Part shown: piece after piece, positions 44,283 through 52,871 of the stretch
How positions within the stretch are numbered: the first letter of the stretch is position 1
Layout of the letters: the number at the start of each line of letters is the position of its first letter
Source of the DNA: an uncultured Luteitalea sp.
GTDB taxonomy: Bacteria; Acidobacteriota; Vicinamibacteria; Vicinamibacterales; Vicinamibacteraceae
Assembly: GCA_934541105.1 (NCBI GenBank)
Contig: CAKTDA010000004.1
Location: 248,001-312,000, forward strand
Direction: 5' to 3'
DNA: 64,000 nt
Translations under genes and position numbers: made by a program
The notes under the pieces: generated by a model
The model's input: only the letters and a program-made list of their open reading frames with translations
Told to the model about the DNA's origin: nothing
Databases searched by the model: none

Positions 44283-45198
44283 GGGTGGCGGCCAGCCGCC
44301 CGGCGGCCGCAGGTTGGTGCACGTCGAGGGCGCGGATCACGACGTCAGGATCGATCGACGCATAGATGTCGCGCATGGCCGCGATGACGGGGCCGACATC
44401 GCCCTCCACGCAGACCGCGGCTGACGGGCCGGCGCCCGAGAGGAACGCGCCGAGCACGCCGGGCGCGCGCAACGCGAGCACCTGCGACAGGCCGGGGACG
44501 AGCGGCAGCCGGTAGGGCTGGTGGAGGCGATCGGCAAACGCCTCACGCAACACGTCGAGGCGGCCGGTGGCAATGGCCTGGAGCAGCAGCGCCACGCGCT
44601 GCACGTTGTGGATCGCGTCGGCTCGCGACACGTGCGACGGCAGGACGGCGCGCGCCGTGCGGGTCGGCAGCGGCAGTGTCGGCGTCGCGATCACGATGTG
44701 GACGTGGGGCGGCCATGGCGCGGCTACGGCCACCACGTGTCCCTGCCCATCGACGCAGCCGGCCACGAGGCCGCCGAGCATGGCGGCGGTGATGTTGTCC
44801 GGGTGGCCCTCGATGGCGGTCAGCACGTCGGCGAGCGTTTCGTCGGTCACGCCGTCCACGACGAGCGCGGCCAGTCGTCCACCGGCGACGAGGGCGGCCG
44901 CACTGCTGCCGAGGCCCGCCCCGGGCGGGATGTCACACGTCACGGCCACGTCGAGCGAGGCGACGTCGGCCGCGCCGAGCGCGTCGCAGATTGCGCGGAA
45001 GCCGGTGACGATGAGGTTGTCGCCTGGAGGGGGCGCGCCGTCGAACGTGCAGCGCACCTGGCCCTGGCCGTCCTCGTCGATGGCGAGCACGTCCACGTGC
45101 AGGTAGAGCGCCAGCGCCAGCCCGAGTGCGTCGAAGCCCGGACCGAGGTTCGAGGTCGAGGCGGGCACCCGGACCGACGCGAGCGGTCGGGTCGTCAT
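44275..45198 (-). CDS. thrB: Homoserine kinase
   Basis: A 307-residue GHMP kinase making O-phosphohomoserine. Motif 1 VPASTSNLGPGFDALGLAL, the ATP loop DIPPGAGLGSSAAALVAGG and the C-terminal motif GAFLSGAGPSAAVCV are intact. Its ATG overlaps the stop of hom (45195-45198) and its stop overlaps the start of thrC. Confidence 0.96.
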   Translation of the reverse strand: MTTRPLASVRVPASTSNLGPGFDALGLALALYLHVDVLAIDEDGQGQVRCTFDGAPPPGDNLIVTGFRAICDALGAADVASLDVAVTCDIPPGAGLGSSAAALVAGGRLAALVVDGVTDETLADVLTAIEGHPDNITAAMLGGLVAGCVDGQGHVVAVAAPWPPHVHIVIATPTLPLPTRTARAVLPSHVSRADAIHNVQRVALLLQAIATGRLDVLREAFADRLHQPYRLPLVPGLSQVLALRAPGVLGAFLSGAGPSAAVCVEGDVGPVIAAMRDIYASIDPDVVIRALDVHQPAAAGRLAATHG

Positions 45199-46445
45199 CC
45201 GAGCACCGGGAGGCACAGCGGCGGCGTGACGTGGAACGGCAGCGTCGCGATCTCGGCGACCGCCTGCGTCATGGCACTCGTCGGGCAGGCCTCGAGCGTG
45301 ATGACGAACGGCAGCCGGTCCTTCGTGCCGCCGGGCTCCTGCAGCACGGCGTCGATGTTGATGCCATGCGTCGAGAAGATCGACGCGAGGCTGGCGATGA
45401 TGCCGGGGCGATCGCGCACGACGAGCCGCAGGTAGTAGGGCGCGACCTGCAGGTTGGTCACGGCGGCGGGCTTGCGCGTGGCCGGCCACGCGGCTGGTGC
45501 CGCACCGGCGCGCCGCGCAATGGCGAGCAGGTCCGAGACCACGGCGACCGCCGTCGGGAACCCGCCGGCACCGTAGCCGGAGAATGTCGTCTCGCGCCCG
45601 TAGTCACCGCCGGCGACGATGAGGTTCTGGCTGCCGATGACCCGGGCGAGCGGCGAGGTGAGCGGCACGAGGGCCGGGCCGACGCGCGCCTCGACATGGT
45701 CGTCGGCCGCGGCGACCCGCGACACCTGGCGGATCGTGGCCTGGAGGCGCCGCGCGTAGACGAAGTCGTCGTCGCTGATGGTGCGGATCGACTCGCAGGG
45801 CACGTCGGCGGGCGAGAGGTCGAGCGCGAGCCCGACGCGCGCCAGGATGCACAGCTTCGCGCGGGCGTCGTAGCCCTCGAGATCGTCGGTGGGATCGGCT
45901 TCGGCGAACCCGAGCTGCTGCGCTTCCGCGAGCGCCGCGTCGAACGCGAGCCCGGCCGACTCCATGCGTGTCAGGATGTAGTTACACGTGCCGTTGAGGA
46001 TGCCCGACACGGTCGTGAGGCGCTCGGCCGCGATGCCTTCGCGCAGGCCCCGGACCACCGGGATGCCCCCGCCGACGGCGGCCTCGAAGAGCAGGTCCAC
46101 GCCGCGCGACGCGGCCTGCGTCAGCAGGGCCTGGCCGTGCGTCGCAATCAACTGCTTGTTGGCGGTGACCACGGGGCGGCCCATGTCGAGCGCCCGCTCG
46201 TGCCACGCGCGCGCCGGATCGAGCCCGCCGACGACCTCGACCACGATGTCCACACCCGCCTCGAAGACATCGTCCACCCGATCGGTCCAGACGACGGTGT
46301 CGGGAACCCAGTCCACGCGCTTGCGTGCGACGTTGCGGTTGAAGATGTGCGACAGGGTGAGCAGGCCGTCGGTGCGTTCGACGAGCAGACGCGCGACCGA
46401 CTGACCGACGGTGCCGAAGCCGAGCAGTCCTACGGACAGAGCCAC
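45195..46445 (-). CDS. hom: Homoserine dehydrogenase
   Basis: A 416-residue NAD(P)-dependent enzyme reducing aspartate semialdehyde to homoserine. Rossmann motif VGLLGFGTVG at the N-terminus, catalytic region GILNGTCNYILTRM, LEGYDARAKLCILA (Lys), and a C-terminal ACT domain (LRLVVRDRPGIIASLASIFS). The GTG at 46445 is preferred: TAGAAT ends 7 nt before it and the protein then starts right at the fold, as in the family. The ATG at 46472 lies inside a perfect palindrome and has no ribosome binding site. First gene of hom-thrB-thrC-lysC. Confidence 0.93.
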   Translation of the reverse strand: MALSVGLLGFGTVGQSVARLLVERTDGLLTLSHIFNRNVARKRVDWVPDTVVWTDRVDDVFEAGVDIVVEVVGGLDPARAWHERALDMGRPVVTANKQLIATHGQALLTQAASRGVDLLFEAAVGGGIPVVRGLREGIAAERLTTVSGILNGTCNYILTRMESAGLAFDAALAEAQQLGFAEADPTDDLEGYDARAKLCILARVGLALDLSPADVPCESIRTISDDDFVYARRLQATIRQVSRVAAADDHVEARVGPALVPLTSPLARVIGSQNLIVAGGDYGRETTFSGYGAGGFPTAVAVVSDLLAIARRAGAAPAAWPATRKPAAVTNLQVAPYYLRLVVRDRPGIIASLASIFSTHGINIDAVLQEPGGTKDRLPFVITLEACPTSAMTQAVAEIATLPFHVTPPLCLPVLG

Positions 46446-46452
46446 AGGCAGA

Positions 46453-46458
46453 ATTCTA
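46453..46458 (-). promoter_or_regulatory. -10 of the threonine operon
   Basis: TAGAAT on the minus strand, ending 7 nt before the GTG 46445. No -35 consensus, so an activator at the adjacent palindrome is plausible. Confidence 0.45.
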
Positions 46459-46464
46459 CATGCG

Positions 46465-46480
46465 ATGCGCATATGCGCAT
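46465..46480. promoter_or_regulatory. Perfect 16-bp palindrome upstream of hom
   Basis: ATGCGCATATGCGCAT, a complete dyad of two ATGCGCAT halves, centred about 17 bp upstream of the -10 and covering the -35 area of the hom promoter. A likely transcription factor site; the LysR product encoded just upstream is one candidate. Confidence 0.5.
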
Positions 46481-46521
46481 GGCTGGATGCCGTGCGTATG
46501 ACAAGGACGACGAGGGTGCGA

Positions 46522-47463
46522 TCAGGCGTGCACGTCCGGGCCGATCCGGTCGCGTCCCGGCGGCGGGATGACCCGCAGGCGCGGCTTGACGCGGTCGAAG
46601 GACGCCAGCACCTCCTGCACGGCGCGTGGCACCCTGTTGGCCCGGACGTAGACCCAGCCGGTTTCGCGAATCAGCGTCTGGCCGGTGATGCGCGCGCAGA
46701 AGAACTGCCCGAGTGCGACCTCGCGGGCGACGCTCTGGTACGAGATCACCGAGAGCCCCAGGCCGGCGCGCACGAGCGCCTTGATGATCTCGACGTTCTC
46801 GGTCTCGGTGACGATCTGCGGCGTGATCTGGTTGCGGACGAAGAACTCGTCCACGACGCGGCGCGTGTTCGAGCCGCTCTCGAAGAGCACGAACGGCTTG
46901 TCGCGCAGGTCCTCGGGCGTGACGCGCGGCCGGCTCGCGAGCGGGTGGTTCGGTGACGAGACGAGCAGCAGTTCCTCCTGGAGCGCCGGCACGGTCACCA
47001 GGTCGGGATCGTTGATCGGGAGCGTCAGCAGTGCGACGTCGGCGAGCCCCGACCGCAGGCTCGCCAGGCACTTGTCGGTGGAGCCTGCGATGATCTTGAG
47101 GTCGGCATCGGGATGGTGCCGGCGGAAGTCGCGGAGCAGGGCAGGGAAGACGTAGAGGCTGACGGTCATGCCGCCGGCAAGCCGGACGGGGCCGATGAGG
47201 GACGCCTGCGTGTCGGTGATCCGGGCGACGGTGTCCTTCAGGTCGAAGAACACGCGATGACTCAACTGGAGGAGGGCTTCGCCTGCCGGCGTGATGCGGA
47301 TGCGGCGCCCGACCCGAAGGAAGACGGCCTCGTTGAGTTCGTCCTCGAGCAGCAGCACCTGGCGGCTGATGGCCGACTGCGAGACGTTCAGCTTCCGGCC
47401 GGCTGCCGTGAACGACCCGGTCTCGGCAATGGCACGGATGATCTCGAGTTGGCGCAGGTCCAT
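46522..47463 (-). CDS. LysR family transcriptional regulator (CysB/CysL-like)
   Basis: A 313-residue regulator: N-terminal winged HTH (IAETGSFTAAGRKLNVSQSAISRQVLLLEDEL, residues 11-42) and a periplasmic-binding-like effector domain. It precedes hom by about 50 bp on the same strand and may control the threonine operon, but the site is not proven. Its Shine-Dalgarno GGAG is buried in a stem-loop (47466-47493). Confidence 0.92.
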   Translation of the reverse strand: MDLRQLEIIRAIAETGSFTAAGRKLNVSQSAISRQVLLLEDELNEAVFLRVGRRIRITPAGEALLQLSHRVFFDLKDTVARITDTQASLIGPVRLAGGMTVSLYVFPALLRDFRRHHPDADLKIIAGSTDKCLASLRSGLADVALLTLPINDPDLVTVPALQEELLLVSSPNHPLASRPRVTPEDLRDKPFVLFESGSNTRRVVDEFFVRNQITPQIVTETENVEIIKALVRAGLGLSVISYQSVAREVALGQFFCARITGQTLIRETGWVYVRANRVPRAVQEVLASFDRVKPRLRVIPPPGRDRIGPDVHA

Positions 47464-47465
47464 GG

Positions 47466-47493
47466 GCTCCGGGGGCGCGAGCGCGCCCGGAGC
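47466..47493 (-). promoter_or_regulatory. Stem-loop masking the lysR ribosome binding site
   Basis: GCTCCGGG pairs with CCCGGAGC (8 bp) and an inner CGCG pair extends it. On the mRNA the GGAG 4 nt before the ATG falls in the 3' arm, so translation should depend on melting the stem. Confidence 0.45.
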
Positions 47494-47513
47494 GTATCAC
47501 GCAGCGCTTGATC

Positions 47514-47744
47514 TCAACGGGCGGCCGAGACGCGGACGCTGCTGCTGCGAGGCGGGACTGCCACGAGTGGTGTCCGCTGCCGGCGCGCGACCATCGCGTG
47601 GTTGCGTCGATGATGGGCGTCGGCGCACGTGGCGGCCTTCTCCTCGACGTACGTCACGACGCGGACGGTGCCGGCATCCCGATAGTGCCCGACGAGGCAC
47701 CCGCAGCCCAGCGTTTCGAATCCCAGTAACTTCACGATGCTCAT
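47514..47744 (-). CDS. Small Cys/His-containing hypothetical protein
   Basis: A 76-residue protein. The first 50 residues (MSIVKLLGFETLGCGCLVGHYRDAG, VVTYVEEKAATCADAHHRRNH) hold a CGC pair and a later Cys-His-His cluster that could bind metal; the end is Arg-rich. I do not recognise a named family but the pattern looks conserved. GGAG lies 8 nt before the ATG at 47744 and a TTGACC -35 lies 75 bp upstream. Confidence 0.6.
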   Translation of the reverse strand: MSIVKLLGFETLGCGCLVGHYRDAGTVRVVTYVEEKAATCADAHHRRNHAMVARRQRTPLVAVPPRSSSVRVSAAR

Positions 47745-47796
47745 GACCCAGGCTCCGGCTCGCACTTGCGATGAACAGGTCCAGCAGGGGCACCTG

Positions 47797-47825
47797 AGGT
47801 AAATGCAATGGTCGTGCCTGGTCAA
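47797..47825 (-). promoter_or_regulatory. Promoter of the small Cys/His protein gene
   Basis: TTGACC (47825-47820) and TTACCT (47802-47797) with a 17-bp spacer on the minus strand; the -10 is weak. Confidence 0.4.
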
Positions 47826-47988
47826 TGTCCACTTCGGATGTCAGGGGCAACGCAAGGTAACGACGCGATTTCGCGTGGATTTACGTTCATCTGCCGCATG
47901 CGCAGGCGACAGGACCGCGAAGGGATTGGCGGCATGACCTCCATAAGATTCACAAATCCGGACTGGCCCTGCGAAAACTTGGACCGCC

Positions 47989-48020
47989 TTGCGTCGACGT
48001 CCGGCCTTCTCGTATATGCT
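47989..48020 (+). promoter_or_regulatory. Putative promoter of the M20 peptidase gene
   Basis: TTGCGT (47989-47994) with TATATG (48013-48018, spacer 18) or TATGCT (48015-48020). Either gives a transcript starting within a few nt of ATG 48030. Confidence 0.4.
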
Positions 48021-48029
48021 CGCACCCGC

Positions 48030-49304
48030 ATGCGGCACGTGACGGTTGCACGACAGACCCTGGCCATGGCGCTGCTGGCAGCGTGTCTCGCCGCCCCGGC
48101 GGCTGCGCAGCCGGCTTCGGACGAGGTCGCGCGGCTGCTGCGCGAGCCGGCCGTGGCGGCTGCCGTTGCCTCGGCCGCACGGCTCGACCCCCGGGTACTC
48201 GACGAGCAGGTCGCCATCTGCCAGGTGCCCGCTCCACCGTTCAAGGAGCAGGCCCGCGGGCAGCGCTACCGTGCGTCCTTCGAGCAGCTGGGCCTCCAGC
48301 GGGTGCGGGTGGACGCGGTCGGGAACGTGATTGGCGAACGTCCGGGACAGTCAGGCGGGCCGCACGTGGTGATCAGTGCCCACCTCGACACGGTCTTCCC
48401 CGAAGGCACCGATGTGACCGTCCGTCGGCAGGGCAGCCGGCTCGCGGGTCCCGGCATCGTGGACGACTGCCGGGGGCTCGCGGTCCTGCTGGGCGTCGTG
48501 CGCGCGCTCGAGGCGGGAAAGGTGACGACGCCGGGGCGCATCACGTTCGTGGGGACGGTCGGCGAGGAGGGGCTCGGCGACCTGCGGGGCGTCAAGCACC
48601 TGTTCGGGCCGGACGGCCTCGGCCGGATCGACAGGTTCGTCTCGATCGACGGCGGGGGGCTCGGCATCACGAACGGCGGTGTGGGGAGCAAGCGCTATCG
48701 CGTGACGTTCAAGGGCCCCGGGGGCCACAGCTATGGCGCCTTCGGGATGCCGAACCCGGCCCACGCACTCGGCCGTGCCATGGCCGCCATCGGCGATCTC
48801 GAGGTGCCGCGGTCGCCAAAGACGACGTTCAACGTCGGGCGGGTTGGCGGGGGCACGTCGGTGAACTCGATTCCGTTCGAGGCGTGGATGGAACTGGACC
48901 TGCGGTCGGAGGATGCCGCGACGCTTGCCGACCTCGACCGCCGGGCCCGCCGGGCCATCGACGCGGCCGCGGCGGGCGAGAACGCGCGGTGGCGCGATTC
49001 GACGGCGCGCGTGTCGGTGGAGGTCGAGATGGTGGGCGACCGACCGGCCGGCCGGACCGCCGACACGTCCGGCATCGTGCAGACCGCCGTGTCGGTGCTT
49101 CGCGCGCTCGACCTGCCGGTGTCGCTCGGCGCTTCGTCCACCGACGCGAACGTGCCGATGGCGCGCGGGGTGCCGGCCATCACGATCGGGGGGGGCGGCA
49201 TCGGCCGGGCCGCGCATTCATTGGACGAATCGTTCGACGCGACGGGGGGCGTGGACGGACTCCGGCACGCGATTCTCCTGACGATTGCCCTGGCGCGACC
49301 CTGA
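48030..49304 (+). CDS. Exported M20 family metallopeptidase
   Basis: A 424-residue di-zinc aminoacylase/carboxypeptidase-like hydrolase with a signal peptide (ARQTLAMALLAACLAAPAAAQ). Zinc ligands: His in VVISAHLDTVFPEG, Asp in AGPGIVDDCRGLAVLLG, the catalytic Glu pair in VGTVGEEGLGDLRG, and the dimerisation domain around GGHSYGAFGMPNPAHALG. SSTDANVPMARGVPAITIGGGG supplies the later ligand. Periplasmic peptide or acyl-amino acid hydrolysis is expected. The frame is open further upstream but without a ribosome binding site. Confidence 0.92.
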   Translation: MRHVTVARQTLAMALLAACLAAPAAAQPASDEVARLLREPAVAAAVASAARLDPRVLDEQVAICQVPAPPFKEQARGQRYRASFEQLGLQRVRVDAVGNVIGERPGQSGGPHVVISAHLDTVFPEGTDVTVRRQGSRLAGPGIVDDCRGLAVLLGVVRALEAGKVTTPGRITFVGTVGEEGLGDLRGVKHLFGPDGLGRIDRFVSIDGGGLGITNGGVGSKRYRVTFKGPGGHSYGAFGMPNPAHALGRAMAAIGDLEVPRSPKTTFNVGRVGGGTSVNSIPFEAWMELDLRSEDAATLADLDRRARRAIDAAAAGENARWRDSTARVSVEVEMVGDRPAGRTADTSGIVQTAVSVLRALDLPVSLGASSTDANVPMARGVPAITIGGGGIGRAAHSLDESFDATGGVDGLRHAILLTIALARP

Positions 49305-49393
49305 CGGCCGCGACGTCGGTGCGGGTCGGGGGGCGCCGGCGTGCGACGGGCGGCACGGATTTCGCCTCGTCCCCTCGCAAGTGCTTGCAGGGA

Positions 49394-49422
49394 CTGGACC
49401 TGTAAAGGAACTCTGTTAGACT
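49394..49422 (+). promoter_or_regulatory. Promoter of the S11 peptidase gene
   Basis: CTGGAC (49394-49399), 17-bp spacer, TAGACT (49417-49422) with a TG extension. Transcription would start near 49429, so the ATG at 49427 is probably not in the mRNA and the start at 49466 is favoured. Confidence 0.4.
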
Positions 49423-49465
49423 GTCGATGTCCCTTCTAGAGGCTCGCTCGATCAAGGACCTACGA

Positions 49466-50560
49466 ATGCTCTACCTGCCCGGTCTCCGACCGCTGCGCGC
49501 AGTCGTGCTCGCCGTGATGGCGGCATCGCTGCTCGGCCTGCCCTCGTTGGTCGAGCGGAGCGAGGCGTCAACCCAATCGCGCGCGAAGTCGTCCCGCACG
49601 ACGACGAAGAAGGCCACGGCAAAGAAGACCGTCAAGAAGAAGACGACAAGGAAGAGCACGCGCTATTCGGCGTCGAAGGCCCGCCAGCGCCGGCTCGCCA
49701 TCGCGAAGGCCCGCCAGGCCGCCTATGCGCGGCAGCTGCGCGAGATCCAGACGCCCCAGTTCAAGACCGACGCCGACGGCCAGCGTGTGCCCGACGTCCG
49801 TGCCGGCGCCGCCATCGTCTACAACCCGGTCACGCACGAGGTGCTCTACGAGAGCAATGCGCAGGCGACGCGGTCAATCGCCAGCATCACGAAGGTCATG
49901 ACGGCGGTCGCGTTCCTCGAGAACGAAGTGGACCTGACACGCGAGGTCGCGGTCGATCCCGCTGACCTGCGCGGCGCCTCCACCACGTACCTGCGGCGGG
50001 GCGATCGGGTCTCGATCGAGCAACTGCTGCACCTGCTGCTGATCGGCTCGGACAACGTCGCCGCACGAACCCTCGCGCGCCACTCGATTTACGGCCCCAT
50101 CGGGTTCGTCGAGCGGATGAACCAGAAGGCTGCCGAACTCGGGCTGCGCAGCACGCACTACTCGGATCCGTCCGGCCTGTATGCCGACAACGTCTCGTCG
50201 GCGTTCGACATGGCGCGCCTCATCTCGTTTGCCTCGGGCGACGAGCGGATCGCGTCGATCATGCGGACCAAGGACTACAAGTTCACCGCGCGGAAGCGGA
50301 CGGTGACGCTGCACAACACCAATCACCTCGTCGGCACCGATGTGGACGTCCGCGGCGGCAAGACCGGGTTCATCTCCAAGGCCGGCTACTGCCTGGCCAC
50401 GCTGCTGCGACTGCCGCAGGGCGAGCAGGTGGCCGTTGTCGTCCTCGGTGCCCGGAGCAATCCGGCGCGATTCTGGGAAACCCGCCACCTCGTCAACTGG
50501 CTGGCGAGCCGAGCCCCCGGCCTCGTGGCCACCCAGACGCAGGATCAGCAGCAGGAGTAG
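49466..50560 (+). CDS. D-alanyl-D-alanine carboxypeptidase (S11, PBP5/6-like)
   Basis: A 364-residue penicillin-binding enzyme that trims the terminal D-Ala of peptidoglycan stem peptides. The three active-site motifs are present: SxxK in SIASITKVMTA, SxN in LLIGSDNVAA and KTG in RGGKTGFISKAGY. An unusual 60-residue Lys/Thr/Ser-rich basic segment (KKATAKKTVKKKTTRKST) lies between the signal anchor and the catalytic domain, perhaps to bind the cell wall or teichoic-like polymers. ATG 49466 has AAGGA 7 nt upstream. It lacks the long C-terminal PBP5 domain. Confidence 0.9.
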   Translation: MLYLPGLRPLRAVVLAVMAASLLGLPSLVERSEASTQSRAKSSRTTTKKATAKKTVKKKTTRKSTRYSASKARQRRLAIAKARQAAYARQLREIQTPQFKTDADGQRVPDVRAGAAIVYNPVTHEVLYESNAQATRSIASITKVMTAVAFLENEVDLTREVAVDPADLRGASTTYLRRGDRVSIEQLLHLLLIGSDNVAARTLARHSIYGPIGFVERMNQKAAELGLRSTHYSDPSGLYADNVSSAFDMARLISFASGDERIASIMRTKDYKFTARKRTVTLHNTNHLVGTDVDVRGGKTGFISKAGYCLATLLRLPQGEQVAVVVLGARSNPARFWETRHLVNWLASRAPGLVATQTQDQQQE

Positions 50561-50619
50561 GCTGCGCTACACTTTGAGCGGCGTCGCGCCAGCGGTTCCC
50601 CCGCGACGCTTCACTGCTC

Positions 50620-52509
50620 ATGACCAAAGCTCCCCGTCCGATCCGCAAGAACCCGACCGACCCTACGCCAGCAACGCCAGAGGCCAGTCCGCGTCCCGCC
50701 GACGCCGACGTCGAGGCCGCCGGAGGCGTGACGCCTCCAGCGGCTCCGGCCGGACCAGCGCGCCCACGCGCAACCCGCGCCCGCAAGACGACGCCCGCTC
50801 CGGCCGCATCACAACCGGCGGCGGAGCCGCCAGCCGCGGCGACCGCGAAGAAGCCTCCCGTGAGGAAGGCGGCGGTGAGGAAGCCCGCCGCAAAGGCTCC
50901 CGCGAACAAGTCGGCGCCCCGCAAGGCTGCCGCGCCCCGCAAGGCCAAGGCCGTGCCCGCCGGGGCCGTGCCTCCCGGGGCCGTGCCCGTCGCGGACGTC
51001 GTCCTGCCCGCCTCACCGTGGATTCACGGCCGGCCGCTGCGGATCCTGATGGTCGCGAGCGAGGCGGTGCCCTTCGCCAAGACGGGCGGCCTTGCCGATG
51101 TCGTGGCCGCGCTGCCCAAGGCGCTCGGGGCCCTCGGGCACGACGTCACCGTGGTGATGCCACGGTATCGCGGCATCCCGGTGTCGGGTGAGCCGACGAC
51201 GTCGTACGCCGTCGCGATGGGCGGCCATCACTATCACGCCGACGTGTACGTGCAGGAGACGAGCCCCGGCGTGCGGTTCGGCCTCGTGGACCATCCGGCG
51301 TTCTTCGACCGCGACGCCCTCTACGGGCTCGGCAGCCACGACTACGGCGACAACCCGCGCCGGTTCGCGTTCCTGTCGCTCGCGGCGCTGGAGTTCGCGC
51401 GGCTCGAGGGCCATCCGGTGGACGTGGTCCACGCGCACGACTGGCAGGCCGGGCTCGCGCCCGTCTACCTCCGGACGCGCTATGCGAGCGACCCGGTCCT
51501 CGGCAGCGCGGCGGCCATCTTCACGATTCACAACATCGCGTACCAGGGCAACTGCTCGTCCGAGTGGTTGCCGCAGCTCGGCCTCGGCTGGGAGCTCTTC
51601 ACCGTGGACGGCCTCGAGTACTGGCTGCACGCGAGCTTCCTCAAGGGCGGCATCATGTTCGCCGACCTCGTGACGACGGTCAGCCCGCGCTACGCGCAGG
51701 AGTTGATGACGCCGGAGTTCGCGTTCGGGTTCGAGGGCGTGCTGGCGCATCGCGCGGCCGACCTCGTGGGCATCCTGAACGGCATCGACACGGACGTCTG
51801 GAACCCGGCCGCCGATCGGTTCCTGCCGCGTCCGTATTCGGCTGACGACCTCTCCGGCAAGGCCGACGCCCGCCGGGTGCTGCTCGAGACCTACGGCCTC
51901 GGCTCCGTGGACGAGCGGCCGATCATCGCGATGATCTCGCGCATGGTCGACCAGAAGGGGCTCGACCTGATTGCCTCGGTGGCCGAGCAGTTGCCGCACC
52001 TCGGGGCGGCGTTCGCCATCCTCGGGACGGGCGAGCCCTGGTACGAGGAGATGTGGCGGTCGCTGGCCCGGCGCTATCCCGACCGTGTGGGCGTGCGGAT
52101 CGGGTTTGACGAGCCCCTGTCGCACGTCATCGAGGCCGGTGCCGACATCTTCATGATGCCGTCCAGGTTCGAGCCGTGTGGGCTCAACCAGATGTACAGC
52201 CTGAGGTATGGCACACTACCAGTAGTGCGCGCCACGGGTGGTCTCGACGACACCGTGCAGAACTACGAACCGACGACCGGCAGCGGCAACGGCTTCAAGT
52301 TCTACGACGCCAGCGGGGAAGCGCTGATCGGGACGCTGCGGTGGGCGCTGCACGTCTGGCAGAACGAGCCCGGACGCTGGCGGCAGTTGCAGCGTGCCGG
52401 CATGGGAGTGGATTTCTCCTGGAACGCCTCCGCGCGTGCCTATCTCGACGCCTACGAGCGCGCGAGGACGCAGGCCGCGGGGCGCCAGGGTGCGGCCGCG
52501 TCGGCATAG
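50620..52509 (+). CDS. glgA: Glycogen synthase with a long basic N-terminal extension
   Basis: A 629-residue GT5 enzyme (usual length about 480-500) that elongates glucan chains from ADP-glucose. The catalytic domain begins near residue 140: RILMVASEAVPFAKTGGLADVVAALP with the KTGGL motif, VVHAHDWQAGLAP, FTIHNIAYQG, ISRMVDQKGLDL and PSRFEPCGLNQMYSLRYG. The first 135 residues are Pro/Ala/Lys-rich and disordered (KKPPVRKAAVRKPAAKAPANK). TACACT 41 bp upstream of the ATG is a plausible -10. Confidence 0.93.
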   Translation: MTKAPRPIRKNPTDPTPATPEASPRPADADVEAAGGVTPPAAPAGPARPRATRARKTTPAPAASQPAAEPPAAATAKKPPVRKAAVRKPAAKAPANKSAPRKAAAPRKAKAVPAGAVPPGAVPVADVVLPASPWIHGRPLRILMVASEAVPFAKTGGLADVVAALPKALGALGHDVTVVMPRYRGIPVSGEPTTSYAVAMGGHHYHADVYVQETSPGVRFGLVDHPAFFDRDALYGLGSHDYGDNPRRFAFLSLAALEFARLEGHPVDVVHAHDWQAGLAPVYLRTRYASDPVLGSAAAIFTIHNIAYQGNCSSEWLPQLGLGWELFTVDGLEYWLHASFLKGGIMFADLVTTVSPRYAQELMTPEFAFGFEGVLAHRAADLVGILNGIDTDVWNPAADRFLPRPYSADDLSGKADARRVLLETYGLGSVDERPIIAMISRMVDQKGLDLIASVAEQLPHLGAAFAILGTGEPWYEEMWRSLARRYPDRVGVRIGFDEPLSHVIEAGADIFMMPSRFEPCGLNQMYSLRYGTLPVVRATGGLDDTVQNYEPTTGSGNGFKFYDASGEALIGTLRWALHVWQNEPGRWRQLQRAGMGVDFSWNASARAYLDAYERARTQAAGRQGAAASA

Positions 52510-52537
52510 CGCGGCCATCGAGAGGACGAGAACGCAC

Positions 52538-52867
52538 ATGGCTTCCGAGAAGGTACAGACGCTGACCGACGGCAACTTCACAGAGGTGATCGGCGCGGTC
52601 GATCAGCCCGTGCTCGTGGATTTCTGGGCTGAGTGGTGCGGGCCCTGCCGCATGCTCGCGCCGACGATCGACGCGCTTGCCGACGAGCTCGACGGCAAGG
52701 CGGTGATCGCGAAGCTCGACGTGGACGAGAACCCGACGGTCCCCGGCACGTACGGCATCCGCTCGATCCCGGCGCTGCTCGTGTTCAAGGGCGGACAGCT
52801 CGTCGACCAGACGATCGGCGTGCAGTCGAAGGACGCCCTCAAGCGCCTCCTCGAACGCCACATGTAA
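52538..52867 (+). CDS. trxA: Thioredoxin
   Basis: A 109-residue disulfide reductase with the active site WAEWCGPCRML (residues about 28-38) and the cis-Pro region RSIPALLVFKGG. Reduced by the thioredoxin reductase gene 41 bp downstream. GAGAGGA lies upstream of the ATG. Confidence 0.97.
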   Translation: MASEKVQTLTDGNFTEVIGAVDQPVLVDFWAEWCGPCRMLAPTIDALADELDGKAVIAKLDVDENPTVPGTYGIRSIPALLVFKGGQLVDQTIGVQSKDALKRLLERHM

Positions 52868-52871
52868 TCGG

